Assembly (NCBI GenBank): GCA_001507425.1 | Contig: LMAJ01000003.1 | Span: 310,001-374,000, forward strand | Source of the DNA: Flavobacteriaceae bacterium CRH | GTDB lineage: Bacteria > Bacteroidota > Bacteroidia > Flavobacteriales > Flavobacteriaceae | DNA length: 64,000 nucleotides | Direction of reading: 5' to 3' | In this document: piece by piece, positions 1-9,785 of the stretch | How positions within the stretch are numbered: the stretch's first letter is position 1 | Layout: every line of letters begins with the position of its first letter | Notes under the pieces: model-generated | Told to the model about the DNA's origin: nothing | Database searches by the model: none | Seen by the model: the letters and a program-made list of their open reading frames with translations, nothing else | Position numbers and translations under genes: made by a program

Positions 1-485
1 TTTTCATTTGTACTAACAGCCGGATCTGAGTTTCCCTGATTTGTTTTTACGATGGTGCCAGAAGCACTTTTTTCGTCCATATTAAAAGGATTGATTATCG
101 TGATATCTATCTGAAAAAGATCTGAAGTCGGTTTATTAAGCATCCAGTCAGTATAGGCAATAAGTTTGTATTTTCCTGATTTTAGAGTTGTTGGAATAAA
201 ATAATCACCTTGTCCGCAAGAATTTTCTAAAGCAATTTTAGTTTTTAATACAGATTTTTTATTGCTGTCTACAATTTCAACATAAGCTATTTTGCTTAAT
301 ATGCTCGGAGTTTTGTCTGACGATTTTAAGCAATAAACCTTGTACAAAAGAGTTTCTCCCGAAACAAACGTTGATCCGTTTGCATGAAGATAGATTGACT
401 CATCTACAATAATTAGTTTTTGCGCACTAACTAATTGTGTGCTTATTATAGCAAACAATAAAAGGATTTGTTTTATTCTGTCCAA
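1..485 (-). CDS. MG2-like exported protein, N-terminal part (runs off the window)
   Basis: Partial gene whose first ~161 codons are visible. It opens at TTG 485, overlapping the last codons of the DUF4249 gene by 13 bases, and begins with a signal peptide (MDRIKQILLLFAII, cleavage after VSAQ). The mature part (IYLHANGSTFVSGETLLYKVY, then YVEIVD and a GKYKLIAYTDW stretch) resembles the macroglobulin-like MG2 domain at the start of many large Bacteroidota envelope proteins that sit with TonB receptors. The overlap and strand place it as the last visible gene of the receptor/DUF4249 operon. There is no ATG in frame; ATT at 488 is the only nearby alternative. The domain call is by resemblance and moderately sure; function unknown. 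Confidence 0.7.
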   Translation of the reverse strand, partial: MDRIKQILLLFAIISTQLVSAQKLIIVDESIYLHANGSTFVSGETLLYKVYCLKSSDKTPSILSKIAYVEIVDSNKKSVLKTKIALENSCGQGDYFIPTTLKSGKYKLIAYTDWMLNKPTSDLFQIDITIINPFNMDEKSASGTIVKTNQGNSDPAVSTNE

Positions 486-1654
486 AATGAAGGTATTACG
501 TTAGATGAAAAAATAGTGCAGTCCCCGCATGGAGCATTCACCATATAATATGGAGTAGACTCATCTATTAATGTTATGTAATTATTTTCAAGGTCATACA
601 TCATAGTTCCTCCGGCACAAGGAGGATCGCTAAATCCCCAACAAAAATTATAGAACCTATTCGTACAATCTGTGTAATAAGGGGGAAGGGATTCACCCGG
701 AAATAAGTCTTTATAGTTAAAAAACATTCTTTTTGATGAAAACGAAGAGACATCAAAAAAGCCAATAACCTTAGAATCTGAATCATTAATGCATTTAATA
801 TTTCCGTTTATAAAACCAGGTTGTTTTGGAGATAAAATACCTCCGGAGCTTGAGATTTCTTTTAATGTTTTATAGAAAGTATACGATTCGATATTTTGAA
901 CATATTGTTTTACTAAAATACTATAGCGATGGCTAATAATATAATTTTGATCGCTAATAAACCTAATAGGAAAATCTACTCTGTCTTCTTGCAAGTTTGT
1001 AGTTGTAGATTGCAGGATGTCTGTTGAATTTTTAACAGAATAACATATTTTTTTGTTTGTTTCGTTAGGTACCTGAGTTACTTCTCTTGGCCCGGTAATA
1101 ATTAATTTATAATGATACCATTTTGGGGTAATTATTTTATAAGCTTCTTCATATTCATATCTGTAATATTTTGAAGTGTTAGCAGGATCATAACTTTTTA
1201 CATTAATTTGAACCCCTCTGCCTTCTTTTGGATCCGTAATTACTTTTGATGTTACGCTTTCTATTTCTGTTTCTGTAGTTAATGTTTGATTTGATGATTG
1301 ATACTTTTTCCCGTCAGCTGTCGAGATTTCAAGAGTATATTCAGTATTTGGTAATGCTTTAAATGGAGTTTCAGATATATATTTCCCGTCAGCTTCCTGA
1401 AAATGATACGTATTTCCTTTATTATCATTAACGTTTACGTTTGCTCCAACTACAGTTTTTATTCCTTCCTCTTCAAATTTTGCAGTTTTTGTTAGTTTTA
1501 TTTCTTGATTTTTAAGTTCATTAGTTATTGTTGCCTCAACTACTAAAGCCTCTTCATAAGTATTTGTCTGAAGATTGTAAGCATCAGTACAACTACTAAT
1601 TAGTGTGCTTAATAGTAAAAAAAACAGGATTTTATAAACATAGATGGTTTTCAT
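473..1654 (-). CDS. DUF4249 family lipoprotein
   Basis: A 393-residue predicted lipoprotein: a hydrophobic leader ends in the lipobox LISSC with Cys22 as the lipidation site. The rest is beta-rich with repeated short sheets (YEEALVVEATITNELKNQ; VVGANVNV) and a C-terminal Cys-containing patch (CGDCTIF), as in the DUF4249 family. In Bacteroidota these genes almost always sit directly after a TonB-dependent receptor and are thought to act as a surface or periplasmic partner of it; the ligand is unknown. Here the gene lies 14 bases downstream of such a receptor in the same operon, supporting that pairing. Family call is from sequence recall and context. Confidence 0.85.
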   Translation of the reverse strand: MKTIYVYKILFFLLLSTLISSCTDAYNLQTNTYEEALVVEATITNELKNQEIKLTKTAKFEEEGIKTVVGANVNVNDNKGNTYHFQEADGKYISETPFKALPNTEYTLEISTADGKKYQSSNQTLTTETEIESVTSKVITDPKEGRGVQINVKSYDPANTSKYYRYEYEEAYKIITPKWYHYKLIITGPREVTQVPNETNKKICYSVKNSTDILQSTTTNLQEDRVDFPIRFISDQNYIISHRYSILVKQYVQNIESYTFYKTLKEISSSGGILSPKQPGFINGNIKCINDSDSKVIGFFDVSSFSSKRMFFNYKDLFPGESLPPYYTDCTNRFYNFCWGFSDPPCAGGTMMYDLENNYITLIDESTPYYMVNAPCGDCTIFSSNVIPSFWTE

Positions 1655-1668
1655 ACCCTTTGAGTCTG

Positions 1669-4455
1669 TTAAAATTTAAAATTATAAGTAATACTAGGAA
1701 CCGGAATAGAAAAAATAGAAGTTTTGTATGCTTTTATTTTTCCGGCATTATCAGTTACAAAATAAATAGAATAAGGATTACTGCGTCCTAATACATTATA
1801 AATTGATATGTTCCAGAAACTGTGTGCTAATTTTTTTATTTTATGATTTCCTTCAATATTAAGTCCTATGTCTAAACGTACGTAATCCGGAATCCTGTAT
1901 TTATTTCGATCACTGTAGAGCGTATATTCTGCATCTCCATAATGATATGTTCCAATAGGAAAAGTAACGGGTCTGCCTGTTTGATATAAAAAGTTAGTAG
2001 ATAAACTATATCGTCTTGTAAATTTATAATTTAATACGGCACTTAGATCATGAGGTTTATCAAAATTTGAAGAAAAATATTTACCATTATTTATTTTTTC
2101 TTCGATAAATTGCCCGTCTAGTTTTATAAGAGAGCGAGAATAAGTATAGCCAATCCATCCGTTTAAATTACCAACCTGCTTTTTGATTAAAAATTCAACC
2201 CCATATGCTTTTCCTTCACCTTGCAAAAGTTCAGTTTCAACATTTTTATTCAATAATAATTGAGCTCCAACTTTGTAATCAAGAATATTTTTAGATTTTT
2301 TATAATATCCCTCTACACTCAATTCATATTCTTCATCTTTCAGGTTTTTATACAATCCAAGTGAAACTTGCTGAGCGCTTTGAGGCTTTACATTCGCATC
2401 TGACAATTTCCAGGTATCTGTTGGAGATTGTGTGACATTACTTGAAAGTAAATGTATGTATTGCCTTGTGCCGTCATAACTCGCCTTTATAGAAAAATCT
2501 TCTGTAAAAAAATATCTTGCTGCAACACGTGGCTCCAGTCCGCCATATGTTTTTATAACCTCATTGTTATTGTAATGATCTGTTCTAATAATTGTAGCAT
2601 CGTTTAAAGGTAATCCGGCTTCATAAACATTAACATCAGCAGCGCCTAGTGAAGCATAAAATGAATATCTTAAGCCGATGTCTATCAATAATTTGTCGCT
2701 AAATTTGTAATTGTCTCCAAGATAAATCCCTGATTCCAGAGCTTTTTCTTTAGCAATATCTGTCGAGATTAAAGTAGCTTCAGGTTTTATAGGGTGCTGA
2801 TACCCTGGCGAAATATTATATAATTTACCAGCAATACCATACGAGAAATTATGTTTTTGGCTAAACGCATAATTAAATTTTGCCTGAAATTGAGACTCAT
2901 TAATTTTATAACCAAAATTAAAAGAATTGATGTCCTCAGAATCGTAATCAATATTAAATTTATATTCACTATTTGTAAAAATAAAAGCGGCCTTATGTTT
3001 TTTATTAAAAGTATGGTCCCATTTTGCAGAAGCTAACCTGTTGCTGTATTTGTACAAAGAATCTGAGCTAATACTAAAGCGATCATGGCTGTAATACAAA
3101 GTAGCCTCAATATTGTTATTACTGTTGATGGCGTTGTTATATTTTAAAATTCCATCATAAAATCCAGCTTCACTATTTTGAAGCTCCTCATCATCTAAAG
3201 CCTTTAAAATCCAGTCTGAATAAGTTGCTCTTACTCCAACTATTACACTTGATTTGTTTTTTTGAATAGGCAATCCAAAACTAAGATTAGATGTTATTGG
3301 GCCAACTGCTCCTTCACCGGAAAACTTTTCAGGATTTCCATTTTTAGTAGTAATATCAAATACCGAAGATAATCTACCGCCAAAATCTGCCGGAATACTT
3401 CCTTTATATATATCTGCTTTCTTTGCTGTGTAAGGATTTATTGCTGAGAAAAAACCTAAAAAGTGTTGCGGATTATAAAGTACGGCATTGTCTAAAAGAA
3501 TTAAATTTTGATCTTCTTTTCCACCTCTTACATTAAATCCGGCAGATCCTTCTCCGGTAGTTTTAATTCCGGGGAATGTAGTTGCAACTTTCAAAATATC
3601 TCTTTCTCCAAGAATTAAAGGAACATTTTTCATTCCTTCAATATCAATAGAAACTAATCCGGAAATAACACTTTCAACTGTTTTTTGACCTTTCTTTTTA
3701 ATAACAACTTCATCTAGCTGATTCGATTTCTCATTAACATTAATGTCAAAATCTCCGTCATCATATACCATTAAAGTTTTTACAAAATCTTTATGGCTCA
3801 ATGATTTAATTTCAATAATATTGTTTCCTCTTGGCAGTTGTAAACTATAGTGTCCATCCTGATCACTTGATGTACTTATGTTTTTGTTTCTTACTTTAAT
3901 ATAAATATTAGGTTCCGGTTTACCGGTTTCTTCATTTTTAATATATCCCGAAATAATAAAATTCTTTTTAACTGTGTCCTTATTTTCTTTCCCGATAAAT
4001 GCTATTGGAGCTTTTTTTGTAACACTATAATTACTTAAAGAATCGTATTGCTGATAAAAAACCGGGTTTTCAGGGTTATTTAAGTTTGTGTTATTTTGAT
4101 TTGCAGCAGGAGCATCAATAAAATAATTTACAGGTAATTCGTCATGAATTGTATTGTGCAGCGTTAGGATTATTTTTTTGTTTAAAATAATGAAATTAAG
4201 GTCAGTTTTGTTTAAGACTTTATCCAGTAATTCCTCTGCCGTAACATTTGTAAAATTTCCTGAAAATAAAGTTTTATTTGACTCAATCCAGGTTGGGTCA
4301 AAATAAAATTTATATGATGTGGTATTCTCGATTGATTTTATGATGTTCGCTAAAGTTTCATTTTTATATTCGGCAGTAATTTTTTCATTCGAATTTTGGG
4401 AAAATAAAATCTGATTTACTAGTAAAAACAGTAAGACGAGTATAATCTTTCTCAT
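1669..4455 (-). CDS. TonB-dependent receptor with STN and carboxypeptidase-like N-terminal domains
   Basis: Outer-membrane receptor of 928 residues. After a signal peptide (LLVNQILFSQ) comes an STN-type secretin/TonB short domain (~22-75, ITAEYKNETLANIIKSIE), which in FecA-type receptors contacts an anti-sigma factor, then a linker, a carboxypeptidase-regulatory-like beta domain (~165-245, FIISGYIKNEETGKPEPNIY), a plug (~255-370, with FNVRGGKEDQNLILLDNAV) and a 22-strand type barrel ending in aromatic YNFKF. Transported ligand unknown. Start codon overlaps the preceding gene's stop by one base (TAATG), and DUF4249 follows, so the three are probably one operon. An STN domain would suggest a FecI/FecR-like pair elsewhere; none is seen here. 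Confidence 0.9.
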   Translation of the reverse strand: MRKIILVLLFLLVNQILFSQNSNEKITAEYKNETLANIIKSIENTTSYKFYFDPTWIESNKTLFSGNFTNVTAEELLDKVLNKTDLNFIILNKKIILTLHNTIHDELPVNYFIDAPAANQNNTNLNNPENPVFYQQYDSLSNYSVTKKAPIAFIGKENKDTVKKNFIISGYIKNEETGKPEPNIYIKVRNKNISTSSDQDGHYSLQLPRGNNIIEIKSLSHKDFVKTLMVYDDGDFDINVNEKSNQLDEVVIKKKGQKTVESVISGLVSIDIEGMKNVPLILGERDILKVATTFPGIKTTGEGSAGFNVRGGKEDQNLILLDNAVLYNPQHFLGFFSAINPYTAKKADIYKGSIPADFGGRLSSVFDITTKNGNPEKFSGEGAVGPITSNLSFGLPIQKNKSSVIVGVRATYSDWILKALDDEELQNSEAGFYDGILKYNNAINSNNNIEATLYYSHDRFSISSDSLYKYSNRLASAKWDHTFNKKHKAAFIFTNSEYKFNIDYDSEDINSFNFGYKINESQFQAKFNYAFSQKHNFSYGIAGKLYNISPGYQHPIKPEATLISTDIAKEKALESGIYLGDNYKFSDKLLIDIGLRYSFYASLGAADVNVYEAGLPLNDATIIRTDHYNNNEVIKTYGGLEPRVAARYFFTEDFSIKASYDGTRQYIHLLSSNVTQSPTDTWKLSDANVKPQSAQQVSLGLYKNLKDEEYELSVEGYYKKSKNILDYKVGAQLLLNKNVETELLQGEGKAYGVEFLIKKQVGNLNGWIGYTYSRSLIKLDGQFIEEKINNGKYFSSNFDKPHDLSAVLNYKFTRRYSLSTNFLYQTGRPVTFPIGTYHYGDAEYTLYSDRNKYRIPDYVRLDIGLNIEGNHKIKKLAHSFWNISIYNVLGRSNPYSIYFVTDNAGKIKAYKTSIFSIPVPSITYNFKF

Positions 4456-5204
4456 TAGTTTTCTTTGGTTTGATTAGAAAGTAAGCTGCTGGTGTACTTC
4501 ATTAAATTTTTCATAAATTGATTTAAATCAGATTTTGCAAGGCCTCTGTTCATGAAATAAAACTCATTTATTTGCTTTTTTTTCTCTGGAAATAATTTTA
4601 TTAAATCGCTTTTACCATTTATATAATATAATTTTTTTTCATAATCGAGATAAAAATCATTATTACTTTTAGAAGAATAATAAATTCCATCTTCTTTTAT
4701 TTTTTTCTGAATATTTTTGGAATGTTTTATGTAAAAAATAAAATTTTCATTGAACAGAGAAGTTTCGTAATAACCTGTTGAAAATCCTGGAAAAGTGTAT
4801 TTTTCTTTACGGATTTTAATAAAGTTTCTATTTGAAATTGTAAAAGAATCTACTTTTTCTGTGCTTAAACTTACTCCAATTAACTCTGAAGCTCCTTGAG
4901 GATTTAAAATTAAAATATCTCTATAAATATCATATTTAAGAGAGGTGTCATAATACATTTGACCGTTGTAAGAAACGTTTCCCTTTTCAAATCGATCATT
5001 CAAAAATAGATTATCATCATTTGTTGTTCTGTAAGGATTTGTGTAGAGAACGCCATTATTTAGATCTAGATTTTCTTTTCCAACTGTATTATCAAACCAA
5101 TTGTATATTTCGATTTCTTTGATAGTTTGGGCATGTATTGAATGAATACTTAGCAATAATCCAAATAAAATAAGGAATGTAGATTTTTTTTGATAATTTT
5201 TCAA
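4455..5204 (-). CDS. Unknown exported protein, first gene of the receptor operon
   Basis: I do not recognise this 249-residue protein. From TTG 5204 it has a clear signal peptide (KKSTFLILFGLLLSIHSIHAQ) and then a beta-rich, lysine/tyrosine-rich body with no cysteine and no catalytic motif I can name. A longer frame begins at TTG 5243, but that TTG is the last part of a perfect -7 promoter element (TACTTTTG, 5248-5241), so transcription should start after it; I therefore prefer 5204, which also gives a better signal peptide. One-base overlap with the TonB receptor gene suggests translational coupling and a role with that receptor. Confidence 0.7.
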   Translation of the reverse strand: MKNYQKKSTFLILFGLLLSIHSIHAQTIKEIEIYNWFDNTVGKENLDLNNGVLYTNPYRTTNDDNLFLNDRFEKGNVSYNGQMYYDTSLKYDIYRDILILNPQGASELIGVSLSTEKVDSFTISNRNFIKIRKEKYTFPGFSTGYYETSLFNENFIFYIKHSKNIQKKIKEDGIYYSSKSNNDFYLDYEKKLYYINGKSDLIKLFPEKKKQINEFYFMNRGLAKSDLNQFMKNLMKYTSSLLSNQTKEN

Positions 5205-5240
5205 AAGATTGTTGTGGTTTAATATTTTGTTTGGAAATTT

Positions 5241-5248
5241 CAAAAGTA
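5241..5248 (-). promoter_or_regulatory. -7 promoter element of the receptor operon
   Basis: TACTTTTG on the minus strand matches the Bacteroidota TAnnTTTG consensus at every fixed position. No good TTTG was found at the -33 distance. It decides the start choice of the downstream gene. Confidence 0.5.
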
Positions 5249-5662
5249 TTAAAAAAATGTTATAAATCTAGCGTAATTGTGTTAAATTGTAATAAAAATT
5301 CTATTCTTTTAATTAAATGCATTCATTTGTGGCAATGATTTAGAATGCTTTTTCAATAAAAAAGATTTCTTTTATTTCTACTCTTAATCGTATTTTTTTT
5401 AATGTATTGAAATAATTAATTACTCAACTGAATTAGAAATATCATATTTCAAAAGAACATTTTTTCTGAATAAAATATGTAGTCTGTTTGGTAAATATTG
5501 TAGCCTAAAAAACACAACTAAGTTTTGCTATTTCTGCGTATTTTGAATTTGTAAATTATTAACACATTGCTAAAATTGATGTGCGTTCGATTTTGGCAAT
5601 CTGTTTTTTTTTTTTTTTTGAAGTTAACTTTATCGATTAGACAAAAAAATAATCTAAAGATC
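5249..5662. other. Gene-free AT-rich gap
   Basis: About 410 bases between the receptor operon promoter and the pnp terminator. No open frame with coding character, no hairpin with a T-run and no repeat beyond homopolymer T stretches (5607-5620) was found. Confidence 0.6.
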
Positions 5663-5700
5663 AAAAAAAAAACTGCCCGAATATTTTCGGACAGCCTTTT
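5663..5700 (-). terminator. Terminator of pnp
   Basis: Minus-strand hairpin CTGTCCGAA/TTCGGGCAG (one G-U pair) between 5694 and 5673, followed by ten T (5672-5663). Lies 35 bases past the pnp stop. Confidence 0.9.
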
Positions 5701-5735
5701 TCTATTAATAATACCTTTAGTAAACTAAGATCTGA

Positions 5736-7871
5736 TTACTCTTTTTTCTCCTCACGTGGAGGTCTTTGTAAAAGTGCTTTTCTTGACACTTTTTCTTTTT
5801 TAGTTTTAGGATCAACACCTAAGTATTTCACTTCAAAAACATCGCCCATGTTTACAACATCAGTAACATTTTCAGTGCGTTCCCAAGCTAATTCAGAAAC
5901 GTGTAATAAAACCTCATTTCCTGGCGCAGATGTATATTCTACTACGGCTCCAAAATCTAACATTTTAATTACTTTTACTTCATAAGCTTCTCCCATTTGT
6001 GGCTTGAAAGTGATTGACTTAATTTTAGCCAATACTGCTTCAATTCCTGCAGGATCTGTACCTAGAATTTCAATAACTCCTTCTTCATTAACTTCGTTGA
6101 TTACGATAGTTGTTCCGGTAGCTTTTTGTAATTCCTGAATTACTTTTCCACCAGGTCCAATTAATGCACCAATAAAGTTTCCAGGAATAGTTCTGGTAAT
6201 GATTTTTGGAGAATGCGCTTTAACGTCTGCTCTTGGAGCAGCAATAGTCTCAGTTAATTTTCCTAAAATATGTAAACGTCCTTCACGCGCCTGCCCTAAA
6301 GCCTGCTCCATAATGTCGTAACGTAAACCATCAATTTTAATGTCCATTTGACAAGCTGTAATACCGTCAGCAGTTCCTGTTACTTTAAAGTCCATATCTC
6401 CTAAATGATCTTCATCACCTAAAATATCAGACAATACAGCAAATTTCTCACCGTCAGTAATTAATCCCATAGCAATTCCGGAAACTGGTTTTACCATTTG
6501 AACTCCAGCATCCATTAACGCCATTGTACCGGCACAAACTGTTGCCATAGAAGAAGAACCGTTAGATTCTAAAACTTCAGAAACAATACGAATAGTATAA
6601 GGACAATCAACAGGAATCATGTTTTTTAAAGCTCTTTGAGCTAAGTTACCGTGACCAACTTCTCTTCTTGAAGTTCCTCTTAATGGTTTTGCTTCACCAG
6701 TTGAGAAAGGAGGGAAGTTATAGTGTAAGTAGAATTTCTCTTCACCTTGTTCAGATGGAGAATCGATTTGATTCGCTTCTCTTGAAGTTCCTAAAGTTAC
6801 AGTAGCTAAAGCCTGAGTTTCTCCACGTGTAAATAAAGATGAACCGTGAACTCTTGGTAAATAATCAATTTCACACCAAATTGGTCTGATATCTGTAGTT
6901 TTTCTACCATCTAAACGAACACCTAATTCTAATACTACGTTACGAACAGCTTCTTTGTTTGTTTTGTAGAAATATTTAGAAACTAAATCTCCGTCAGCAG
7001 CTAATTCTTCTTCAGTAAATAAAGCTTTTACTTCTTCTTTTACTTCAGCAAATGCAGCAGTTCTTTCGTGTTTAGCCGATCCAACTTTTGCAATAGCATA
7101 TATTTTATCGTATGCAGCAGCTTTTACTTTTTTGTAAATTTCTTCGTTTTCTTTCTCACCTTCGTAAGTACGAATTTCTTTTTTACCAAAAGCAGCTTGC
7201 AAACGCAATTGTGCCTGAATTTGAACTTTAATAGCTTCGTGAGCAAATTTAATCGCTTCAACCATTTCAGCTTCTGAAATTTCTTTCATCTCTCCTTCAA
7301 CCATTGCAACAGAATCCATAGAAGCTCCAATCATCATATCGATGTCAGATTTTTCTAAATCTTCTCTACTTGGGTTGATAACAAATTTTCCGTCGATACG
7401 TGCAACACGTACTTCTGAAATTAGGTTATAAAAAGGAATATCTGAAACTGCTAATGCTGCAGATGCAGCTAAACCAGCTAAAGCGTCTGGCATAACAGTT
7501 TCGTCATGAGACATTAATTGAATCATAACTTGCGTTTCAGCATGATAATCGTCTGGGAAAAGCGGACGTAAAACACGGTCTACTAATCTCATTGTTAACA
7601 CTTCGCTATCACTAGGACGAGCTTCTCTTTTGAAGAAACCTCCAGGGAAACGACCTGCTGCTGCAAATTTTTCGCGATAATCTACCGTTAATGGTAAAAA
7701 ATCAACATTTGGGTTAGCGCTACGAGCTGAAACTGCAGTTGCAAGTATCATCGTGTCGCCCATTCTTACTACTACCGATCCGTCAGCTTGTTTTGCTAAA
7801 CGACCCGTCTCGATTGTGATGCTTCTTCCATCACCTAAATCGATCTTTTCTACAAATAATTGTGGAATCAT
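5736..7871 (-). CDS. pnp: Polyribonucleotide nucleotidyltransferase (PNPase)
   Basis: 3'-5' phosphorolytic exoribonuclease of RNA decay, 711 residues, the usual size. Two RNase PH-like cores flank an alpha-helical domain; the second core carries [15 protein letters not shown] and the [10 protein letters not shown] region with the acidic metal-binding residues. A KH domain follows (~560-620, [16 protein letters not shown]) and then an S1 domain (~622-695, [15 protein letters not shown]), both needed for RNA binding. The order rpsO-pnp on the minus strand is the classic arrangement; each has its own terminator here. Identification is secure. Confidence 0.98.
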   Translation of the reverse strand: MIPQLFVEKIDLGDGRSITIETGRLAKQADGSVVVRMGDTMILATAVSARSANPNVDFLPLTVDYREKFAAAGRFPGGFFKREARPSDSEVLTMRLVDRVLRPLFPDDYHAETQVMIQLMSHDETVMPDALAGLAASAALAVSDIPFYNLISEVRVARIDGKFVINPSREDLEKSDIDMMIGASMDSVAMVEGEMKEISEAEMVEAIKFAHEAIKVQIQAQLRLQAAFGKKEIRTYEGEKENEEIYKKVKAAAYDKIYAIAKVGSAKHERTAAFAEVKEEVKALFTEEELAADGDLVSKYFYKTNKEAVRNVVLELGVRLDGRKTTDIRPIWCEIDYLPRVHGSSLFTRGETQALATVTLGTSREANQIDSPSEQGEEKFYLHYNFPPFSTGEAKPLRGTSRREVGHGNLAQRALKNMIPVDCPYTIRIVSEVLESNGSSSMATVCAGTMALMDAGVQMVKPVSGIAMGLITDGEKFAVLSDILGDEDHLGDMDFKVTGTADGITACQMDIKIDGLRYDIMEQALGQAREGRLHILGKLTETIAAPRADVKAHSPKIITRTIPGNFIGALIGPGGKVIQELQKATGTTIVINEVNEEGVIEILGTDPAGIEAVLAKIKSITFKPQMGEAYEVKVIKMLDFGAVVEYTSAPGNEVLLHVSELAWERTENVTDVVNMGDVFEVKYLGVDPKTKKEKVSRKALLQRPPREEKKE

Positions 7872-8011
7872 AATTTTTCCTTATTGGTTATACAATGGGT
7901 TTTAGTTGTGTTGTAGTTGTTGTGTGTAGTTGTTGTTAATCTAAAACCCAATGAAAAACCAAACTTTTTTTCTTATAAAATGCTTGTAATTAAATACAAT
8001 CTGTAAAAACA

Positions 8012-8036
8012 AAAAGAGGCACTTTCGCACCTCTTT
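8012..8036 (-). terminator. Terminator of rpsO
   Basis: Minus-strand stem GAGGTGC/GTGCCTC (two G-U pairs) with a GAAA tetraloop, flanked by A-run and T-run (TTTTTG). It separates rpsO from pnp. Confidence 0.85.
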
Positions 8037-8046
8037 TCTATATTGA

Positions 8047-8313
8047 TTATTTTCTGATATTCAATACTTTGATAATCTCACGATATCTGTTGATCTCTTT
8101 CTTTTTCAAGTAATCCAACAAAGCTCTTCTTTTACCTACTAATAGTACAAGTGAACGCTCTGTGTTGTAATCGTGACGATTTTTTTTCAAGTGTTCAGTT
8201 AAGTGTGAAATTCTGTAAGTGAACAATGCAATCTGACCTTCTGCTTTTCCAGTGTTTGTTGCTTCACCGTGTTGTGCAAAAATCTCTTCTTTCTTTTCTT
8301 TAGTTAAATACAT
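8047..8313 (-). CDS. rpsO: 30S ribosomal protein S15
   Basis: Small ribosomal subunit protein of 88 residues that binds the central domain of 16S rRNA early in assembly. The family signatures are visible: helix 1 with GEAEGQIALFTYRI-like sequence (NTGKAEGQIALFTYRISHLT), the HLKKNRHDYNTERSL rRNA-contact loop and LVGKRRALLDYLKK. Full length, no oddities. It lies upstream of pnp on the same strand but is closed by its own terminator. Confidence 0.98.
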   Translation of the reverse strand: MYLTKEKKEEIFAQHGEATNTGKAEGQIALFTYRISHLTEHLKKNRHDYNTERSLVLLVGKRRALLDYLKKKEINRYREIIKVLNIRK

Positions 8314-8368
8314 TCCAATATTATTTAATGATTTTTATGTATGTCATACATCTTTTGTAAGACGGGTG

Positions 8369-8376
8369 CAAAAATA
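8369..8376 (-). promoter_or_regulatory. -7 promoter element of rpsO
   Basis: TATTTTTG on the minus strand, matching TAnnTTTG, 56 bases before the rpsO start. No clear -33 TTTG. Confidence 0.5.
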
Positions 8377-8530
8377 CATCTTTTTTCTGAAAAAATAAAT
8401 TTAAAGATTGAAAAATTTAAAGATTAAACAATTTAAGCTAAAAATAATACTTTTTTGTTGATTCTGAGGTTGTTTGTTTTTGAATATGACTGTTTTAATA
8501 TTATTTAAAGGGATAAATTCTAATTACAAA

Positions 8531-9226
8531 CTATTTTTTCTTCTCTGTTTTTTTTCCGGTTATTTTTTCACTCAAAGAAGAATATGAAAATTTCACATTG
8601 TTTTCGTTAATGCTAATACCCGAAATTAAAATACCCCGATCATAATTGTCAATAAAAGTAATCTTTCGTTCAGAGTCACTTCCTTGCCAGGCGCCCTGTT
8701 TTAGTCCGTCTTTGATGGTTCCTTTTTGTGTGATAAAATTTTCTGTTTCTTCATATTCTCCATTTCCATCAACTACCGTCTGATTTTTATCCACATCCCA
8801 AAAATTAAGAATTAAAGTTTGAGATTTTTTAGTTTTTGGATCCCACAAATGTTGCTTCTCCCATTTTTTATTTTGGTTTTCGTACCAATTAATTTCTTTA
8901 CCGTTTTTATGATCTTCAGTATATTCTACAACAGCTTCTTTTGCGCCATTTTTATAATAGTAAATAAATTGGCCATCTTTTTTCAAAATGTCCTTATCTA
9001 GAGTGGTACCTGTCATTTTCTTTCTTCCATTTTTGTAAAAATCAGTCACAACGTACCGGACACTTTTTTGAGAATAATTAGTTATTACTCTAGTGTAGCT
9101 GTAGTTTTCGGGTGTAGTTTCACGATTTAATGAATCTAGAAAGATTTTCTTAGAGACAACATTAATTTGTGCAAATAGACTAACTGAAAATATAAGATGA
9201 AATAAGATGCATGCGTTTTTTTTCAT
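8531..9226 (-). CDS. Exported MORN-repeat-like protein (YwqK-antitoxin-like family)
   Basis: A 231-residue protein with a signal peptide (MKKNACILFHLIFSVSLFAQ) and several MORN-type repeats of the form YKNGRKKMTGT, YYKNGAKEAVVEY, WYENQNKKWEKQ and GTIKDGLKQGAWQG. In Bacteroidota, proteins with these repeats are usually labelled toxin-antitoxin YwqK-family antitoxin, but this one is exported and has no toxin partner next to it, so that name should not be taken as function. Lysine-rich tail (KITGKKTEKKK). Role unknown. Confidence 0.7.
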   Translation of the reverse strand: MKKNACILFHLIFSVSLFAQINVVSKKIFLDSLNRETTPENYSYTRVITNYSQKSVRYVVTDFYKNGRKKMTGTTLDKDILKKDGQFIYYYKNGAKEAVVEYTEDHKNGKEINWYENQNKKWEKQHLWDPKTKKSQTLILNFWDVDKNQTVVDGNGEYEETENFITQKGTIKDGLKQGAWQGSDSERKITFIDNYDRGILISGISINENNVKFSYSSLSEKITGKKTEKKK

Positions 9227-9257
9227 TCAGCCTATTTTTATATTAAAAATAGTCCTT

Positions 9258-9713
9258 TTAAAATAATTTCGCAACCTCTTGATTTACAAATTCTAAAAAT
9301 CTTTCGTCAGCTTCTGTAAACGGATCGATTACATGGCTGTCAATATCAATTTGACCAATATTTACTCCATTTACAAATAAAGGAACAACAATTTCAGACT
9401 TTACAGTAAAACTGCACGCAATATAATTGTCCTGAGCAGCAACATCCGGCACAACAAAATTGGCATTGCTTTCTGCAACCTGACCGCAAATTCCTTTTCC
9501 AAAAGGAATAACGGTATGATCTGTTTCTGCACCTACATAAGGACCTAAATGCAAGGTTTTGTTCTCGTGATTGGCGAAATAAAAACCAACCCAGTTATAA
9601 TATTCAATATTTTCGTTTAATAATTGGCAAATAGTTAATAGTTTTTCGTCTCTAACTGTGTTTGTATCAGCTACAATAGCACTTATTTTTGGTTGTAATT
9701 CCTGAAATGTCAT
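9258..9713 (-). CDS. Free methionine-(R)-sulfoxide reductase, GAF-domain
   Basis: Single GAF-domain protein of 151 residues resembling E. coli YebR (fRMsr), which reduces free Met-R-sulfoxide with thioredoxin. Diagnostic segments: YYNWVGFYF, the GICGQV cysteine, NYIACSF cysteine, SEIVVPL and GQIDIDS. Numbered from the longer frame these are Cys83 and Cys107; the third family cysteine, about ten residues before the GICG one in YebR, is replaced (THTVIPF-type segment without Cys). ATG 9713 is chosen over ATG 9734 because a -7 promoter element occupies 9732-9739 and would put the upstream ATG outside the transcript. Divergent from xrtF. Confidence 0.85.
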   Translation of the reverse strand: MTFQELQPKISAIVADTNTVRDEKLLTICQLLNENIEYYNWVGFYFANHENKTLHLGPYVGAETDHTVIPFGKGICGQVAESNANFVVPDVAAQDNYIACSFTVKSEIVVPLFVNGVNIGQIDIDSHVIDPFTEADERFLEFVNQEVAKLF

Positions 9714-9731
9714 GATATAAAAATTTTTATA

Positions 9732-9739
9732 CAAAAGTA
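9732..9739 (-). promoter_or_regulatory. -7 promoter element of the GAF reductase gene
   Basis: TACTTTTG on the minus strand; start of the gene at 9713 is about 14 bases past the expected transcription start. Confidence 0.5.
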
Positions 9740-9785
9740 TTTAAAGCTGAACTCAAAAAATACATAAATTTGAAAAAAAAATCCT

